From Zhengitettix transpicula (taxonomy: Eukaryota; Arthropoda; Insecta; Orthoptera; Tetrigidae): a stretch of 64,000 bases of DNA. Below the pieces are notes generated by a model that saw nothing but the letters and a program-made list of their open reading frames with translations, did no database searches and was not told the origin of the DNA. Below are positions 1 through 44,428 of the stretch, in pieces (the first letter of the stretch is position 1; the number at the start of each line of letters is the position of its first letter). The stretch spans positions 96,772,532 through 96,836,531 of the forward strand of contig CM073591.1 of NCBI GenBank assembly GCA_037074705.1, in the 5' to 3' direction. The translations under genes were made by a program, and so were the position numbers.

Positions 1-584
1 TATAAGGCGAAAATAGACATGCAGAACTTTAGTGTGTGTTAAGACTTGGCAGAGCGATGTTGTCGGAGTATATTGTAGAGATTATAGAGTATATACCGAG
101 AGAATCCAGTTACCTGGAGTGATGTTGTAAGCAGTGTGTGTTGGGAGTTGGCGGAGAGAAAGAGAAAGAGAGAGGGAGAGGGGAGGGAGAGATGGGGAGA
201 GGGAGGGAGGGGAGAGGGAGGGAGAGGGAGGGAGGGGAGGCGGAGAGGGATGGGAGGGGAGAGGGGGAGGGTAGAGAGGGGGAGGGGGAGAGGGGGGAAA
301 AAGGGAGGGGGAAAGGGGGAAGAGGGAGAGAGCAGAGTATGTTTTGGAAAGCTGCAGAGTGGTCTTTTCGAGGCTGATGATTTTGTGATAGAAGTTGCCA
401 GTTTTTTGTTGCAAGTTCCCAATGATTGGCAGAAAGCACAGAATCTAAGGCAAATTAATACAGTTATTCAGAATCTGAACAGTAAACAGTGATTTGTTAA
501 CGAGCGGTGTGTGATCGACAAACAATTGAACAAACAAAATCGGAAAAATAAAATTTATTAATTAATTACATATTTGTTATTACT

Positions 585-589
<5 letters not shown>
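1..589 (+). repeat. Possible LTR 3' portion with purine-rich tract
   Basis: The segment ends ...ATTACTACA directly against a (TA)n tract. That is how the gypsy-like LTRs elsewhere in the window end, and AATAAA precedes it. From 155 to 335 the plus strand is almost pure G and A. The left end is cut by the window edge. LTR assignment is tentative; it lies in POLR1A intron 24. Confidence 0.3.

Positions 590-632
<43 letters not shown>
586..632. repeat. (TA)n microsatellite
   Basis: About 22 TA dinucleotides, directly after the putative LTR end. Confidence 0.95.
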
Positions 633-634
<2 letters not shown>

Positions 635-639
635 TAAAA

Positions 640-1957
640 ACACACAAAAACAATTCTTCTTTGTTTCTTTTGGGTAAGTTGATAGGTTTTTGAAATATCT
701 GGAAACAGTATACCGAATGAGTTTTCTTAAATGACGTGAGCACTACCAATACCACACATTGTTTCTGGAAGCCTTGTTCCTTTCTTCAGGTGTTAAAAAA
801 CTACAAAACACAAGAGCCCAGAGTGGCAAACCTGCACAAATCAGTTGACAAAACTCAAAAGGGCTTCATTCAATTATTAGATAATGTAAATATACCTTCA
901 GCCACTTATTAGCCCACACTGTTCCGGATCTTCTCCTTTTATGCTTCTTCTTTATGGGTGCACATAACACAATAAATATGCAGGCGAATTGAGCATCCCC
1001 AATGGGAGGTATACAATGTGCAGCTATGATCATTAGATATCTATCTCAGGATAGCTTGCCTTGTCAAAGGGAACACACCTAGGCTAAGTCTAAATATAAC
1101 CTGAAATAAAAACACTACCAAATATTGCATTTTTTAGATAAACCTAATTGGAAGAACCTCCGGAACTGGGGGAAGTTGTGGATGACCGCTGATTGCAGGA
1201 AAAGACACGTGGGTTGGACAGTCAGCTTGAGTGAATTAAGAGACAGAGTTTTAGTGAGGAGGTGGTTTTTTGTGGAATGATCGAGGAGAGAAGTGTAGGC
1301 GAACGCACATGTTTCGAGCCGCTTCTCTGTACTGGCAGTGGATATGGACAGCCAACCAGTACGGGACCTGAACCTTGACATCACCTATGACATGTCGCAA
1401 CACAGTAAGCCCTCTCATTCCCTGTATTGTGTGAGAAATATTGACATTTTGTGGGTCCAATGATCGGTAATCCTCTTCAAGGCCGTGCGCAATCTAATCA
1501 ATTTAGCCGAAGTAGTAAATTTCTGGAGCATGTTATTATTAGATTTTTAAGGATTAGATTTAATTGGTATGAATGTGAAAGTGTGTATGAAAAGTAACAT
1601 TTAACAATTGAGGAGGAGTTGTTGCAAAGTATATGGACAACCATTGTATAAACCCCATCGTGTTCATGAAATAGTATTCAATGTTTGTATTTTGTTTTCA
1701 TGAATTAATCCACCCCACCTCCATGTAATTGATCAAAGTGAGGATCCTTGAGATACAGTATTTTGATTGTCTCATGCTCAACTATGTAGTCACAAGTCAC
1801 TTGTCAGCTAGCTCTCTGATTTGGATTGTGCAGTTAAATTTTAGTTAGACGATTGTTGTCTTTATTTTGTGTAAAGTTAAAAATGATTCTGCATATACAG
1901 TAGTGCATGGGCCGACATTCGCTGATGGGAGCATGGAAGCGATTACTATATACATAC
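640..1957. other. POLR1A intron 24, mostly unassigned
   Basis: No exon continuing POLR1A was found on the minus strand. Positions 756-797 carry a degraded copy of the dispersed motif also seen near 6082, 62099 and 62313. A region of mixed base composition at 1130-1500 has short open frames on both strands but resembles nothing I recognise. Confidence 0.5.
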
Positions 1958-34503
<32,546 letters not shown>

Positions 34504-36479
34504 TTTGTTTCTGGAAATTAAATAATAAATAATTAAGCTTTAAAAAACATACAACAATTATAAAATTGGAATGAACAACCAAGGCATACTAAGATAATAG
34601 TTCTGAAAGTATTTTTTTGGTGAAAAAAATGCATGCTGGTGTAAAGCATTTTGTTACGTCATATCTACACAACATTTTGATTTCTTCCTATATAATATGC
34701 TCATTAACTTGTGAAACACAAATACATATGCTATTACAAAATTGAGCTACACATCAGAAAAAATTAAATGACAACATAGGCTCATGAAATATTAAAATTC
34801 TCTAAATCTTGTATTCATAAAATCGTTCATAAATGGAACAAGTTCCATAAAATGCCAATTGTTCAAACTAAATGGTGAACAAAATATATAATTATAAGCT
34901 CACAAATTGTATGGTGTGATCATTAAAATATAAGCTACGGAAGCAATCATTGAAATAATAAATCAAATGAAAAAAAGTCTTATCTTAGCCTAATTGAATT
35001 TTAAATAAACTCGAAATTTTGTTGAAAAGATAACCTTATTTTTATCGGAAACAATAAATGATATAATGGGCAATTACTAACTGCAAGATCCTACAAACCG
35101 TATATTGTTTGTTCAGAACGCTTTAGACTGATTATTCCATTATTTTGGCATAGCAGTTAAAAAGTAAACATAGACACATGTTATAAAATCAAAGACTATC
35201 AGTTACTGTAGATGTTCCTTTTTAAGATACTTTACAATGTTGTTTGAAATTTGGTCAATATTTAATCAGTGACTCTATGTTTTTATAATACTATAAATTC
35301 AGAAAGTGGAAGGAATGAAGAAAATCCAGCGTTTCGAATTCTGTTCGATTTGTGGGAACAAGGTTATGGATCAGAGTTGTGGCATAAGATTTAGAACACT
35401 TCTTCAGAATTAAAACTAAAATAATATTTTCCAGATAGTCAGTTATCAAGGTCATTTTGACGTTACGATGAAAATAAAATAATAATGCCGAATATTTTTA
35501 ATATGAAAAATAGCATAAATATAAAAAATTAGTATAAATCTATGTCATGTGCTACAGTTCATAAATTAATTTAGTAATAATTAATTTTTCTTAATTTTAA
35601 GAACCTTAATGATAATTTTGTTTAAGCACTGCGAATCTATGCTTCGATATCGAGATTTTAAAGTCCCTACCTTGCGGCGCATCGTTCCTAAAGCAGCCAG
35701 GTGGACAGCAAGTGCTATTCCAGATACAGCACAGGCAGTTAGACACAACTGCATGCATGCACTTGTACACCTTTTCACCCCTTTGCGCCACCCATAAAGC
35801 TCGGCAAACTGCTAGCTTTGTGTGCTACGATGCTAATAGCTCAACGGAAACGGAAGAGCCCCCTGTGCTATGATAGAGAGCGCGGCCTAATCAGGCGACA
35901 TAACCAACGAAATCGAAATAAATTCGAACTATTCACTTATTTTATAATAGTTTATATTTTCAAAACAAAATAATCCTTTTTTAAAAAATTAAGAGATATA
36001 GTGCGAAGATCGACACGGCATACAAAACTTCTCAGTGACTTGTTTCGAAAATTAACTTTATTTAAAATATTTACTGAGAAAAATAATTTCGCGTTAGAAA
36101 TGATAAATTATTTCGCGTTTAAAAATTAGACACTAATGGAAATTATTATACAGAATTAGAAATGTAGCATATTACGAGCCGGGCCAGAGTACTGGTAACA
36201 CTATCACTGATGTAGTTTTATTATTTTACATAGTTATCATCATAAAAATGGTTGCTTGTGGTGATGGAGCACATAACTTAAAAAACTCACGAGGAGCCAC
36301 TGATCCTAAACTTTTAATGACAATGATAATTTTATTGCAGAATCAGGTCTACATGCGGGCATCAGATATACAGTAAAACTTAAATCTATAAGTATTATAA
36401 TTGTATTAATAAATAAATATACAGATACAAATTAGTCGAAGACCGTATTACAGATTTCAAAGTACTCAGCATTTAAAGG
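34504..36479 (-). promoter_or_regulatory. POLR1A upstream region, possible 5' exon and promoter
   Basis: The region is AT-rich except for a clearly more GC- and CpG-rich block at 35630-35900. A candidate splice acceptor (TTTCCAG) stands just before the ATG, and a good donor (CGCAAG then GTAGGG) lies on the minus strand at 35671/35670. Together they would make a non-coding first exon within the CpG-rich block. This is inference; no core promoter motif is clear. Confidence 0.35.
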
Positions 36480-36600
36480 ATCATGATGGAAAATCTCAAC
36501 CAAACCAGGAATCGAACCCAGGGCCCCGCTCGAAAAGCGGGAGTGCTACCATTTAAACTATCCAACACGTCTCCAGTCCAGGCACAAGACATTTCCATAC
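36480..36600 (-). mobile_element. tRNA-derived SINE head
   Basis: The minus strand gives an A box (TAGTTTAAATGGTAG), a CCCGC/GCGGG anticodon-like arm and a B box (GGTTCGATTCC). There is no pairing acceptor stem. It is followed by TTTGGTTGAGATTTTCCAT, shared with the next copy. A SINE, not a tRNA gene. Confidence 0.65.
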
Positions 36601-36789
36601 ATTGTAAAACCTGAGCCAGACTCACCTACAGTTAATTAAATTTCACAATTCGCTGCCAAATTCTAGAAATTCAACGAAGAATTGATGTTGCGGGTGAATG
36701 ATCAAACATGGAATGAATTAATTTAAGGACAGAAAGAACAGAATAAAAGCTTTCTAACGAATCTCAGTCATACAGACCATGAAATTGTA

Positions 36790-36885
36790 TTATAGATTCA
36801 TAATTGAAAAATGTCGACCAAACGGGGACTCAAACCCGGGACCCCTACATTGTACGCGGGTATTCTACTGTATTAACTAACCGAG
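36790..36885 (-). mobile_element. tRNA-derived SINE head, second copy
   Basis: The minus strand has GGTTAGTTAATACAG, CCCGGGTTTGAGTCCCC and then GTTTGGTCGACATTTTTCA, the same body start as the copy at 36480. A plus-strand T-arm-like piece (GGAAGTTCGATTCCCTGCCC) follows at 36900-36920. The word GAAAAATGTCGAC at 47006 may be a third, worn copy. Confidence 0.6.
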
Positions 36886-37499
36886 TTGAATCCACGTCTG
36901 GAAGTTCGATTCCCTGCCCGGTTAAAATTTTTGTATCCAGATCCTTTAATTCAACTTCATGGCTTATATGGCAGAGCTTCGTTTGAAACCTTTTCTTCTG
37001 TGCTTTCATACTCAGCAATTTAATATATGCAGCTGTTAGTAGGTTCTTAACTTAAGTAATAAATATGCATTGGGGCAATATATGAATGTCATGTGGTAGA
37101 GTACTAGAAAATTAGATTGATATATACTAAAGAACAATATGGCTTAGCATAATTGTGTCTAACTTGACCTCAATTATTTCTGTTTGTAGTTATATGTTCA
37201 TGGGAATCGCTCAAACTATCATAATTTGCTTGATTCTCGTCAAAATATACCGGAAGCATTGCACAATGAACATGGTAAGTACGGACGTGATGCTAAGTTT
37301 CGCAAAATGTTCCCTGCAGTTTCTCTGGTGTGAGAGACCGCGAATGGACCTTATAACCTTTTTTTAAAATCGAAAAATCTTTCTGCAGTAGACTACAATA
37401 GGACTGATTCTAGTGGACTTAGGAAAAATAAATTATTCTTAAATCTTTGGGACTAACACACAATTTCAGGCATCTCAATACCTCTACTTATACTTGACC

Positions 37500-38310
37500 C
37501 GATATTTTGGTTATGTTGCTCCAATTTAGACTAGCAACTATTTTAAAACCTAGGAAATTGATTGAACCGGAACATGTTTTTTGCCACACAGAACTGAATT
37601 CCAAATTTTGGATTTTATTCATGTTTAGACACAGTAAATTTGGTGTTTATTATCAGATTTTGTTTAAAAAGTTGTTGATAATGTACACATCATCGTAGAA
37701 CTAAGACAAACATTGAGGTCATCTTCATAAATATATGGCTGTATATTTAGGCAAGGATATTATAAGTTAAATCGTTTATGTAAACAATGAAAAGAATGGG
37801 GCCTAGAATAGAGCCTTGAGGTACACTCTTGTTGACTGATAAAAAGTTGGACACAACACCGTAGAAACCTTTATGATCCCTATTGGACAACTAGGACTTC
37901 ATCAGATTGTTATCCCTCAAAGCCATAAAATTTGAGTTTCTCATAAAGAGGCTATGTAATACCGTGTCAAATGCTTTTGACAGATCATAGCACCTGGTAT
38001 TAAGTTCAGTTAGGCAAAAACTTACGAAAGTTAAGGTGTTCCAAGAACATTTTTAAAAGCAAATTGAGAGTTGATAAACATGTTTTGTCTTCAAAAATGC
38101 AGCAATTTCTTTATTCTGATAAGACTCAAACACTTTTGGAATTTCAGGGACAATAGAAATTGGTCTATAACTTTTATGAGCGGAATGGTGTCGTTTTAAA
38201 AACGGATAATGTTCTCAAATTTGAAATCAGTAGGAAAAAGGGATTGCAATACACAACTATTAATTATGTTTTGTGCTGAAGACTAAATAAACCCACTCAA
38301 TCGATAACGG
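37500..38310 (-). pseudogene. Non-LTR (LINE) reverse transcriptase fragment
   Basis: On the minus strand and over broken frames: YRPISIVPEIPKVFE (about 38140-38185), DLSKAFDTV (about 37965-37990), VPQGSILGPILFIVYINDL (about 37780-37840) and FYDD near 37690. This is the ordered RT motif set of a jockey/CR1-type LINE. Several stops and frameshifts; no endonuclease domain or 3' tail recognised. Confidence 0.82.
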
Positions 38311-38459
38311 CAACTTAATTATTCATAAGTTAATTATCCATAAAGGAACCGGAAGGACAACTTAATAAAACATAGACACATGGTGATTTAATAGAACACT
38401 AACATCAGATATACACAACTATTCCACCAATTATTATTTTTTTCTTTAGTTTTTACAAT

Positions 38460-39380
38460 ATAATAAAACTTGCTTGATGGCGACGTTGCCCGGGTATTTA
38501 TTTAAATAATCCCGGAGTAGGAACTGATTCAACACTAACGTCTTGGTAAGAATTTCATTTAACCAGCATCAATAGTGCCATTGTTTGGAACATTTACCTA
38601 TTTACGGTCCCCTCCCCGACCTATCCCCTCGGCATCTAACGTCAAATAAACGAGGATGGTGACTGACGATTTTCGGGAATTCTCCTACTACATAAAATTA
38701 AACTGTCTACAAAATCACGAAGAATTAAAACAGTAAAAATACTCGCTAACTTAATACAGTCTAAACATACTCCTGGTACCTTAAAGGAGTAAACATATAC
38801 AACCTTTAACTAAATAGAGATCAAAATATAGCTGGTACCCTAAGAAAAAAATTACTCGGTGGCTTAAGAGTCAAAATTACTCATTAGGCACGAAGAGGAA
38901 CATAGACTTGAATTAACCACCATGGTTAATGCGAGAATTAAACTCGGTGGCTCCTATACAAAAACTCTTCTCTCATCTAAGACTGATCGCTACTCAACTC
39001 ATCTCTCCTCTCCGACTGCTGGTTTCTCAAAAACTGCTCTCCCAACGATCTTTCATGCTTCACATTGGTCAGGCAAAATTGATCACCTGATCAAATTTTC
39101 CAATAGATTTAATATTTTCTCCCGCGTTTTTCTATCGTCATGGCATGGGAGACGCTAGAAAAGACGCCAATTCTGGGATATTCCAAAACGCCAGGTGTAG
39201 AGAAACTCCAACTGGTCTGTACTAATCCCTTGGAATAATGGATTCCTCGTATTTTTGGCGTCCGCTTTGATTAAAGTTTTCCACTTCGTTGGGCAGCTGC
39301 TCTACGGCCGGTAGAAAACCCCACCCCGAAACAAAGTACTTTAGTAAAATTCCAAATATAAGAAAAATATTTACGCGTTA
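38460..39380 (-). repeat. Inverted copy of the Helitron-like repeat at 56455-56935
   Basis: Words such as GTCGGGGAGG, TGTAGTAGGAGA, GTCGTCATCCTGATTTATTTG (in degraded form), AACCATGGTGGTTAAT and GCATCAATAGTG line up, inverted, with 56455-56900. No terminal structure is clear at this copy. A third short piece lies at about 40070-40135 in plus orientation. Confidence 0.55.
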
Positions 39381-40208
39381 TTTCTAAAAAGATTTTAATA
39401 AACGAAAATACGCATCACATCTCTTTAAAATGCTAGCGACTTTAGCAGTTTGCTTTCTGCTGACATCATTTACATGAGAAAATAAAACCGCAACTTAATT
39501 CGAACTTATTACACTACAGACATTTAATGAATCTGGGAAAGCCAGCATGTCATAATTCTTCAATTGTTTATAGTTCTTGGTTTCAGAAGATAGCCCACTG
39601 TCTGAATAAATGTAAATCTTGTTTTTTTTGGCAGTTGGATTTGGACAGGCTACAGAACGAGATACTTCTGTTAGAGAATGTTGATTTAAAAAAAATTATA
39701 ACATTTTTTACTCTTTTCGGATGCCGGGAGAACTTTTTACTCTCTTATGCAACTGGTATTATTTTAACTCTAAGAAGGTATAATAAATATTTTGGACTCT
39801 TTTATGGTACGGAGAGGTCTTTGAGTCCAATAGAGTACCGGGCATACGTTTACTCACTACAGCTGCTGTAAGTATTTATGACAACCTAACCGGAAGTAAT
39901 TCTTATAGCGAGCCGAAGAAGTTTCGCCTCTCTTGAGGTTTGGAGCTGTTAATGTAATTTTAGATTTTTTTAATGAATCTGACTATCTTTCCATCCTACC
40001 GCTTATGAATAAATTAACATTTCATCGGCATAGGTATGGGGCATGAAATTCCATCCGCATCTACAGGTGTGGGGTGTGAATAAGTAAATGTTTAAAACAG
40101 TGACGCTCTCGATGCTGTTTAAATAAAGTGGTGACCAAGACATTAGTGTCGAATTATATACTTTTTCGTGTTAACATAAATGCCTGGGAAACGCCTGGCA
40201 CCCAGCTA
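39381..40208. other. Unassigned DNA left of mariner
   Basis: A 114-codon plus-strand frame at 39527-39871 (Leu/Phe-rich) has no recognisable domain. The rest holds a fragment of the Helitron-like repeat. No gene supported. Confidence 0.4.
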
Positions 40209-41522
40209 CCACTGTGATCAAAAAGTAAGGTGAAATTGTTATTTAAAACTCCCGGGTATTAGGAAGGCACGTAATTTTTTTTCCCTAGTTTGGTAGGACT
40301 GTCTATAATATTTGCCAAGCGTCTGTTTGTTGAAAGGTTTAATTATCTCCGAGTTATACGTGTTTTTGTAAACAAACAAAAGTGAATTTTTCGATTTTTG
40401 CAATGGGTGATTTTGTTCATCAAAGAAATTGCATCAAATTTTGATTGCGGTACGAATATTCTTGTGCGGACACGTTGAAAATGTTGCGGAAGGCCTTTGG
40501 TGATCAAACTATGGCACAAAAAATATTTATAAGTGGTACAACGAGTTCAAAGAGGGCCGAGAACGCGTTGAAGACGAACCGCGCTCTGGACGACCATCAA
40601 CGTCTACCGACGAGGGCCACGTCCAAAAATTCAAAGATTTGGTGCTTGAAAATCGTCGATGGACAATTAGAGATCTCGCTGATAGTGTTGGAATATCATT
40701 TGGCTCAGCCCAAACCATTTTGAAGAATGTTTTGTGTCTCAGACGCGTCTAGTCTCGATTGATGCCAAAATCGCTCAACTTTTTGGAAAAAAAAGCGTCG
40801 CGTCGATGTGTGTGAAACTTTGCTGTCTGACTATCAGGACCACTTGAAATGCATCATTACTGAAGGCGAGACTTGGTTTTAAGCTTACGATCCTGAAACC
40901 ACGGACCAATCCAGCGAATATCGTGTAGAAGGTGAAGCAAGACCGAAAAGACCACGGCAAAGTCGATCGAAAATCAAGGTCATGTTGACAGTTTTCTTTG
41001 ATTGACGTGGTGTGGTGGACTATGAATTTCTTCCGCCGGGCCAAACTGTCAACAAAGAATATTATTTGAGCGATATGCGTCGTTTGCGTGAAGCTATTCG
41101 TCTGAAACGGCCGGAATTATGACCGAACAACTCTTGGTTCCTTCAACACGATAATGCACCATGTCATACTGCATTGGCTTCTTCGCGACTTTTTTGTCAA
41201 AAACTCGACTCATATCGTTCCGCAACCACCGTATTCGCCTGATTTTGCTCCATGCGACTTCTGGATATTCAGCAAACTCAAAAGGCCAATGCGGGGACGC
41301 CGTTTTGACACGATTGAGGAGATAAAAACCGAATCGAAGAAGGTCTTGAAGTCTATACCGGAAAAAGACTATTCCGACTGTTTCGAGGACTGGAAAAAGC
41401 GTTGGAAAAAGTGCGTTTTATCGGACGGGGATTACTTTGAAGGGCATGAAATTGATTTGTAAGAATAAATAAAGAATTTATATTTTATAAATAAATTAAC
41501 CTTACTTTTTGTTCACAGTGGT
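40209..41522 (+). mobile_element. Mariner transposon, 1314 bp, with TIRs and TA duplication
   Basis: Terminal inverted repeats CCACTGTGATCAAAAAGTAA at 40209 and, inverted, ...TTACTTTTTGTTCACAGTGG ending at 41522 differ at one position over these 20 bases. TA dinucleotides flank both ends (40207-40208 and 41523-41524), the mariner target duplication. Length and layout are those of a full-length mariner. Confidence 0.95.
40403..41463 (+). pseudogene. Mariner transposase, inactivated
   Basis: It begins MGDFVHQRNCIKF and stops at once at 40442-40444. It continues through ADTLKMLRKAFGDQTMAQK (helix-turn-helix region), a frameshift, SGRPSTSTDEGHVQ, and the DD34D core. At the first catalytic aspartate the usual TGDETW reads TEGETW, with a Gly codon at 40865-40867. 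The second (HDNAPCHTA) and third (YSPDFAPCDF) remain. Further stops occur at 40750, 40880 and 41003. The C-terminus (DYFEGHEIDL, stop 41461-41463) is intact. Cannot encode active transposase. Confidence 0.93.
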
Positions 41523-41524
41523 AG

Positions 41525-42297
41525 TCTTCAATTAAGGGTGCCGGTTATGAATTCTAAACTAGCTTTGTGAACAAGTGATTGTACCGTACTTATTCGAAAA
41601 AGAATCATATTTTGTGTCAGAATTACAACTAAGTTATAACGACGTTTCGCATCCATGGGCACATTGTTCAGCAACGTTACAAGCTGCAGCCTTTATTAGG
41701 TGATGGTAAAATTTCGAAATTCGTAAAAAATTAAACCTGGACGCTGTGTAATAAAACAGACACCAATATTTTAAGGTACAATCACGACGGAAAAAAAGGT
41801 CTTGACACATGGCTACAGGAGAATCATATAAAAATGGTCTATAAAAAAGTCAGGATAGAACAAAGCGACAGTATTCAAAAATCAGTGCAAGCATTCCCAT
41901 TATTGCTCCTTTTAAAAAACCTTCTAAGTCAGTATACTTAAAAACGGCATCGGGAATTATTTTTTCAGAAAAAAATTTGATTAGTTCTTATTGGATATAT
42001 AAAGAATAATTCAATACTACGTTCAAAAAATTATAATCCTTCCGACCTTTGATGTATATTATACAATCAAACAGACGTCAGTGGACTCATGTGACTCGAC
42101 AACTGGTCTGTGGTGTAGGGAGCGAATTACATACGGTTCTCGCATTTCATTCTACCAGAACTTGAAGCCGAGACTAGCTGCTTCACACTCAAAGGGAAAG
42201 TCACGTCATTGAGCGAGGGAACAATCTCTGATCTTTTAGGGTTTCTTCAGAACCCCAAATACAAATAGCCTTCCAATTAATATATATATATATATAT
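41525..42297. other. Unassigned DNA ending in a short (TA)n
   Basis: No gene seen. A slightly GC-richer stretch at 42090-42240 has no motif. It ends in a short TA tract at 42280-42297 at which the next LTR begins. Confidence 0.45.
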
Positions 42298-43623
42298 TGT
42301 AATAATCAAACAGTTTCTTATTAATTTAATTGCCCCACGTTGTGCTAGACAAAATGTAATAATTAAATATGATAGGCTTTTAAATGAACAATTATAAACT
42401 TTAAAACAAACAAAATTTTACTTAGAAATACTTGAAACAATTATACAATTTTAAAAACATATCTCAATCTCTCAAAGGTCTTAACTGGATTTGATAACGG
42501 CAGAACATTTAAACATAATCAAAGAACACAAAATTTAGATTTAATTTAAAAAGAAATAGTTAATCGTCTAGACATAGACGAAATTAATTATCGATAAACT
42601 TATACTGCAAGATGGATTTTAAATTTAAACAGTTTATTTTATCAACGCTAAAGAACGATATCTGACATCTTTTAGGTCGGTTTACAAAAATAATTTTACT
42701 TTTCTTTTGCTACTTACGGCTGCCCAGGATACTTTCACCTTTCGAACACAGTGGTGGGGTTTTCACAGCTTCTATTAAATTCACAGATTCTACTAAATAC
42801 TGTTGGTTTGAAAAATAAAGTTTGTGGTATCTCGACGACTTTTCTCTGCTTCGACGACGACTGGTTTACTGTAAATTTAACAAGTCCTCTCTCCTATACT
42901 TTGGCTGAGACTTTGAACTGAAATCTTTCGACGACGACTCTTCTTAAACAATGTATCTCTTACTCACATCCCCCAGCTTCGGTGAGCGCAGAACAACTAC
43001 TGCAATAAACAATGTCTCTCTTAACAACATCCTCCAGCCTCGGTGATCGCAGCACCACTGCTTCCTCAAAAGCTTATCTCTCCCTTATATCCTCCCGGTC
43101 TTTTACTTTTCCATTGTTCGAAAACTTCGTCGCAAATGCCAGTTGACAGATTCTTCCATTATCACACGATTTATATCATGCAGCTGCAGTTCCGTAGTCA
43201 ACAAATGACTAACTACTCCGTCATGTCAAGCCGACAATCGAGACAGGACCCGCAATTACTCGTCTTCTCCACCTTCACACGCACGTGCACGGTTTCTCAA
43301 GACCACACACCCAGCAGTCCCAAGAACGAAGAAAAACTTAAACCTAAATAAACACGTTACAAAATGTCAGTATACTTAAATGCCTCTCCAACAGTCCAGA
43401 CTATCAATCACAAACAATGCCTCACTTAACAGGCATTACATTATGCCCCAAATTTAGTTTGAGAAAGGCCACACGCACGTGCACGGTTTCGAATTCTCAA
43501 TACCACACAAACTGCACCTCCAAGACGAAGAAAAACTTAGACCTAAATAAACACGTTCCATAATGCCCCTCCAACAGTCCAGACTATCAATCAGAAACAA
43601 TGTCTCACTTAACAGGTATTACA
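42298..43623 (-). mobile_element. Gypsy-like LTR with duplicated end
   Basis: In plus-strand text it starts TGTAATAATC after ATATATAT and ends CAGGTATTACA before ATATATAT. By homology and the AATAAA side, sense is the minus strand. The last part is duplicated: one LTR end at 43440 is followed by 28 bases (43441-43468) that are also next to the LTR end at 17851, then a second partial LTR (43467-43623) repeats 43278-43440. The 28 bases read on the minus strand as a G-rich tract before TGTAATGCC, so they are probably the polypurine tract and internal edge. The open frame at 43043 is LTR sequence, not a gene. Confidence 0.8.
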
Positions 43624-43633
43624 ATATATATAT

Positions 43634-44341
43634 TCTTCCATTAAATAAAATTGTATGTATGTATATGTGAATATGTTTGTTTGTACGTATGTGTGTATGT
43701 TCTGCATACAAATCTAAACCCGTGTACAAAATTTCAGAAAATTTCGTACACCTGTACTTTGCAACCAGAAAACAAACAAACACGTCTACCACCCCCAGGA
43801 GCGGGGGTGGAAAATTTCAAATATCAACGGTCAATATTTGAATAATATTTTTCGGGGTCAAAGAGATTAATAGTGTTCATATTATCTGTATATAAATTCA
43901 ACCCCTTATGGCATGGGAAGTGATCATCCTTAAAGGTTGGGTAGGAAGGCCGTTACAAGAAAATAACGCGAATACAACATACATTGGAGTCAAATATGGG
44001 GTTATTTATGTCACTGAGTTTAATTATGACGTTCAACTTGTCATTTAACCTCCAGGACCTAGGGTGGACTGGGGTGGAAATTTTTAAACTTGCAAACACG
44101 CCCGATATTTGCGTTGAATAATTATTTTTCAGGGTTAATTTGATTTATAGGACTTCTACCAATGTTGTTTGTGTATAACTTCAATCCCTATCGGAATGGG
44201 AGGGTAACACTATTAGCGGTGTGGGTGGAGGACTTTATAATAAAATATCGTGAAAACAACCGAGATTGGAATCGAATATGGGGTTAATGATGTTGCTGAC
44301 TTTAATTATGACAACTTGGGAAACGGCGGGATCCCACCTAG
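43634..44341 (+). mobile_element. Helitron-like non-autonomous element
   Basis: The right end is ACGGCGGGATCCCACCTAG then T, the CTRR-T terminus of Helitrons, with a GGGA/TCCC pairing just inside it. The body starts with TGTATG repeats and contains twice the module AACGCGA...GGGGTTAT...GTTTAATTATGAC, also found repeatedly at 55700-56070. The left boundary (TCTTCC at 43634) is a guess, because the base before it is T rather than A. Confidence 0.55.
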
Positions 44342-44355
44342 TATATATATATATG

Positions 44356-44365
44356 TTGTTCATTA

Positions 44366-44419
<54 letters not shown>

Positions 44420-44428
44420 TAATGAACA
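44356..44428. repeat. Palindrome of an LTR end around (TA)n
   Basis: TTGTTCATTACCATATATA at 44356-44374 is the exact reverse complement of the LTR start TATATATGGTAATGAACAA at 44410-44428, with a long TA tract between. The duplicated, inverted 14 bases are the LTR terminus. Confidence 0.85.

Noticed and set aside
138..492. Open frames of 79-127 codons in the purine tract
   Set aside because: They arise from low-complexity GA sequence, are open in several frames on both strands and have no domain.
35581..35797. Small protein gene upstream of POLR1A
   Set aside because: Overlapping frames on both strands are simply the result of higher GC; no motif, no splice context.
36500..36580. A functional tRNA gene
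   Set aside because: Boxes A and B and an anticodon-like arm are present, but no acceptor stem can pair and the downstream body is shared with another copy; a SINE fits.
39527..39871. 114-codon open frame as a gene
   Set aside because: No recognisable domain, no splice or promoter support, and it is surrounded by repeat fragments.
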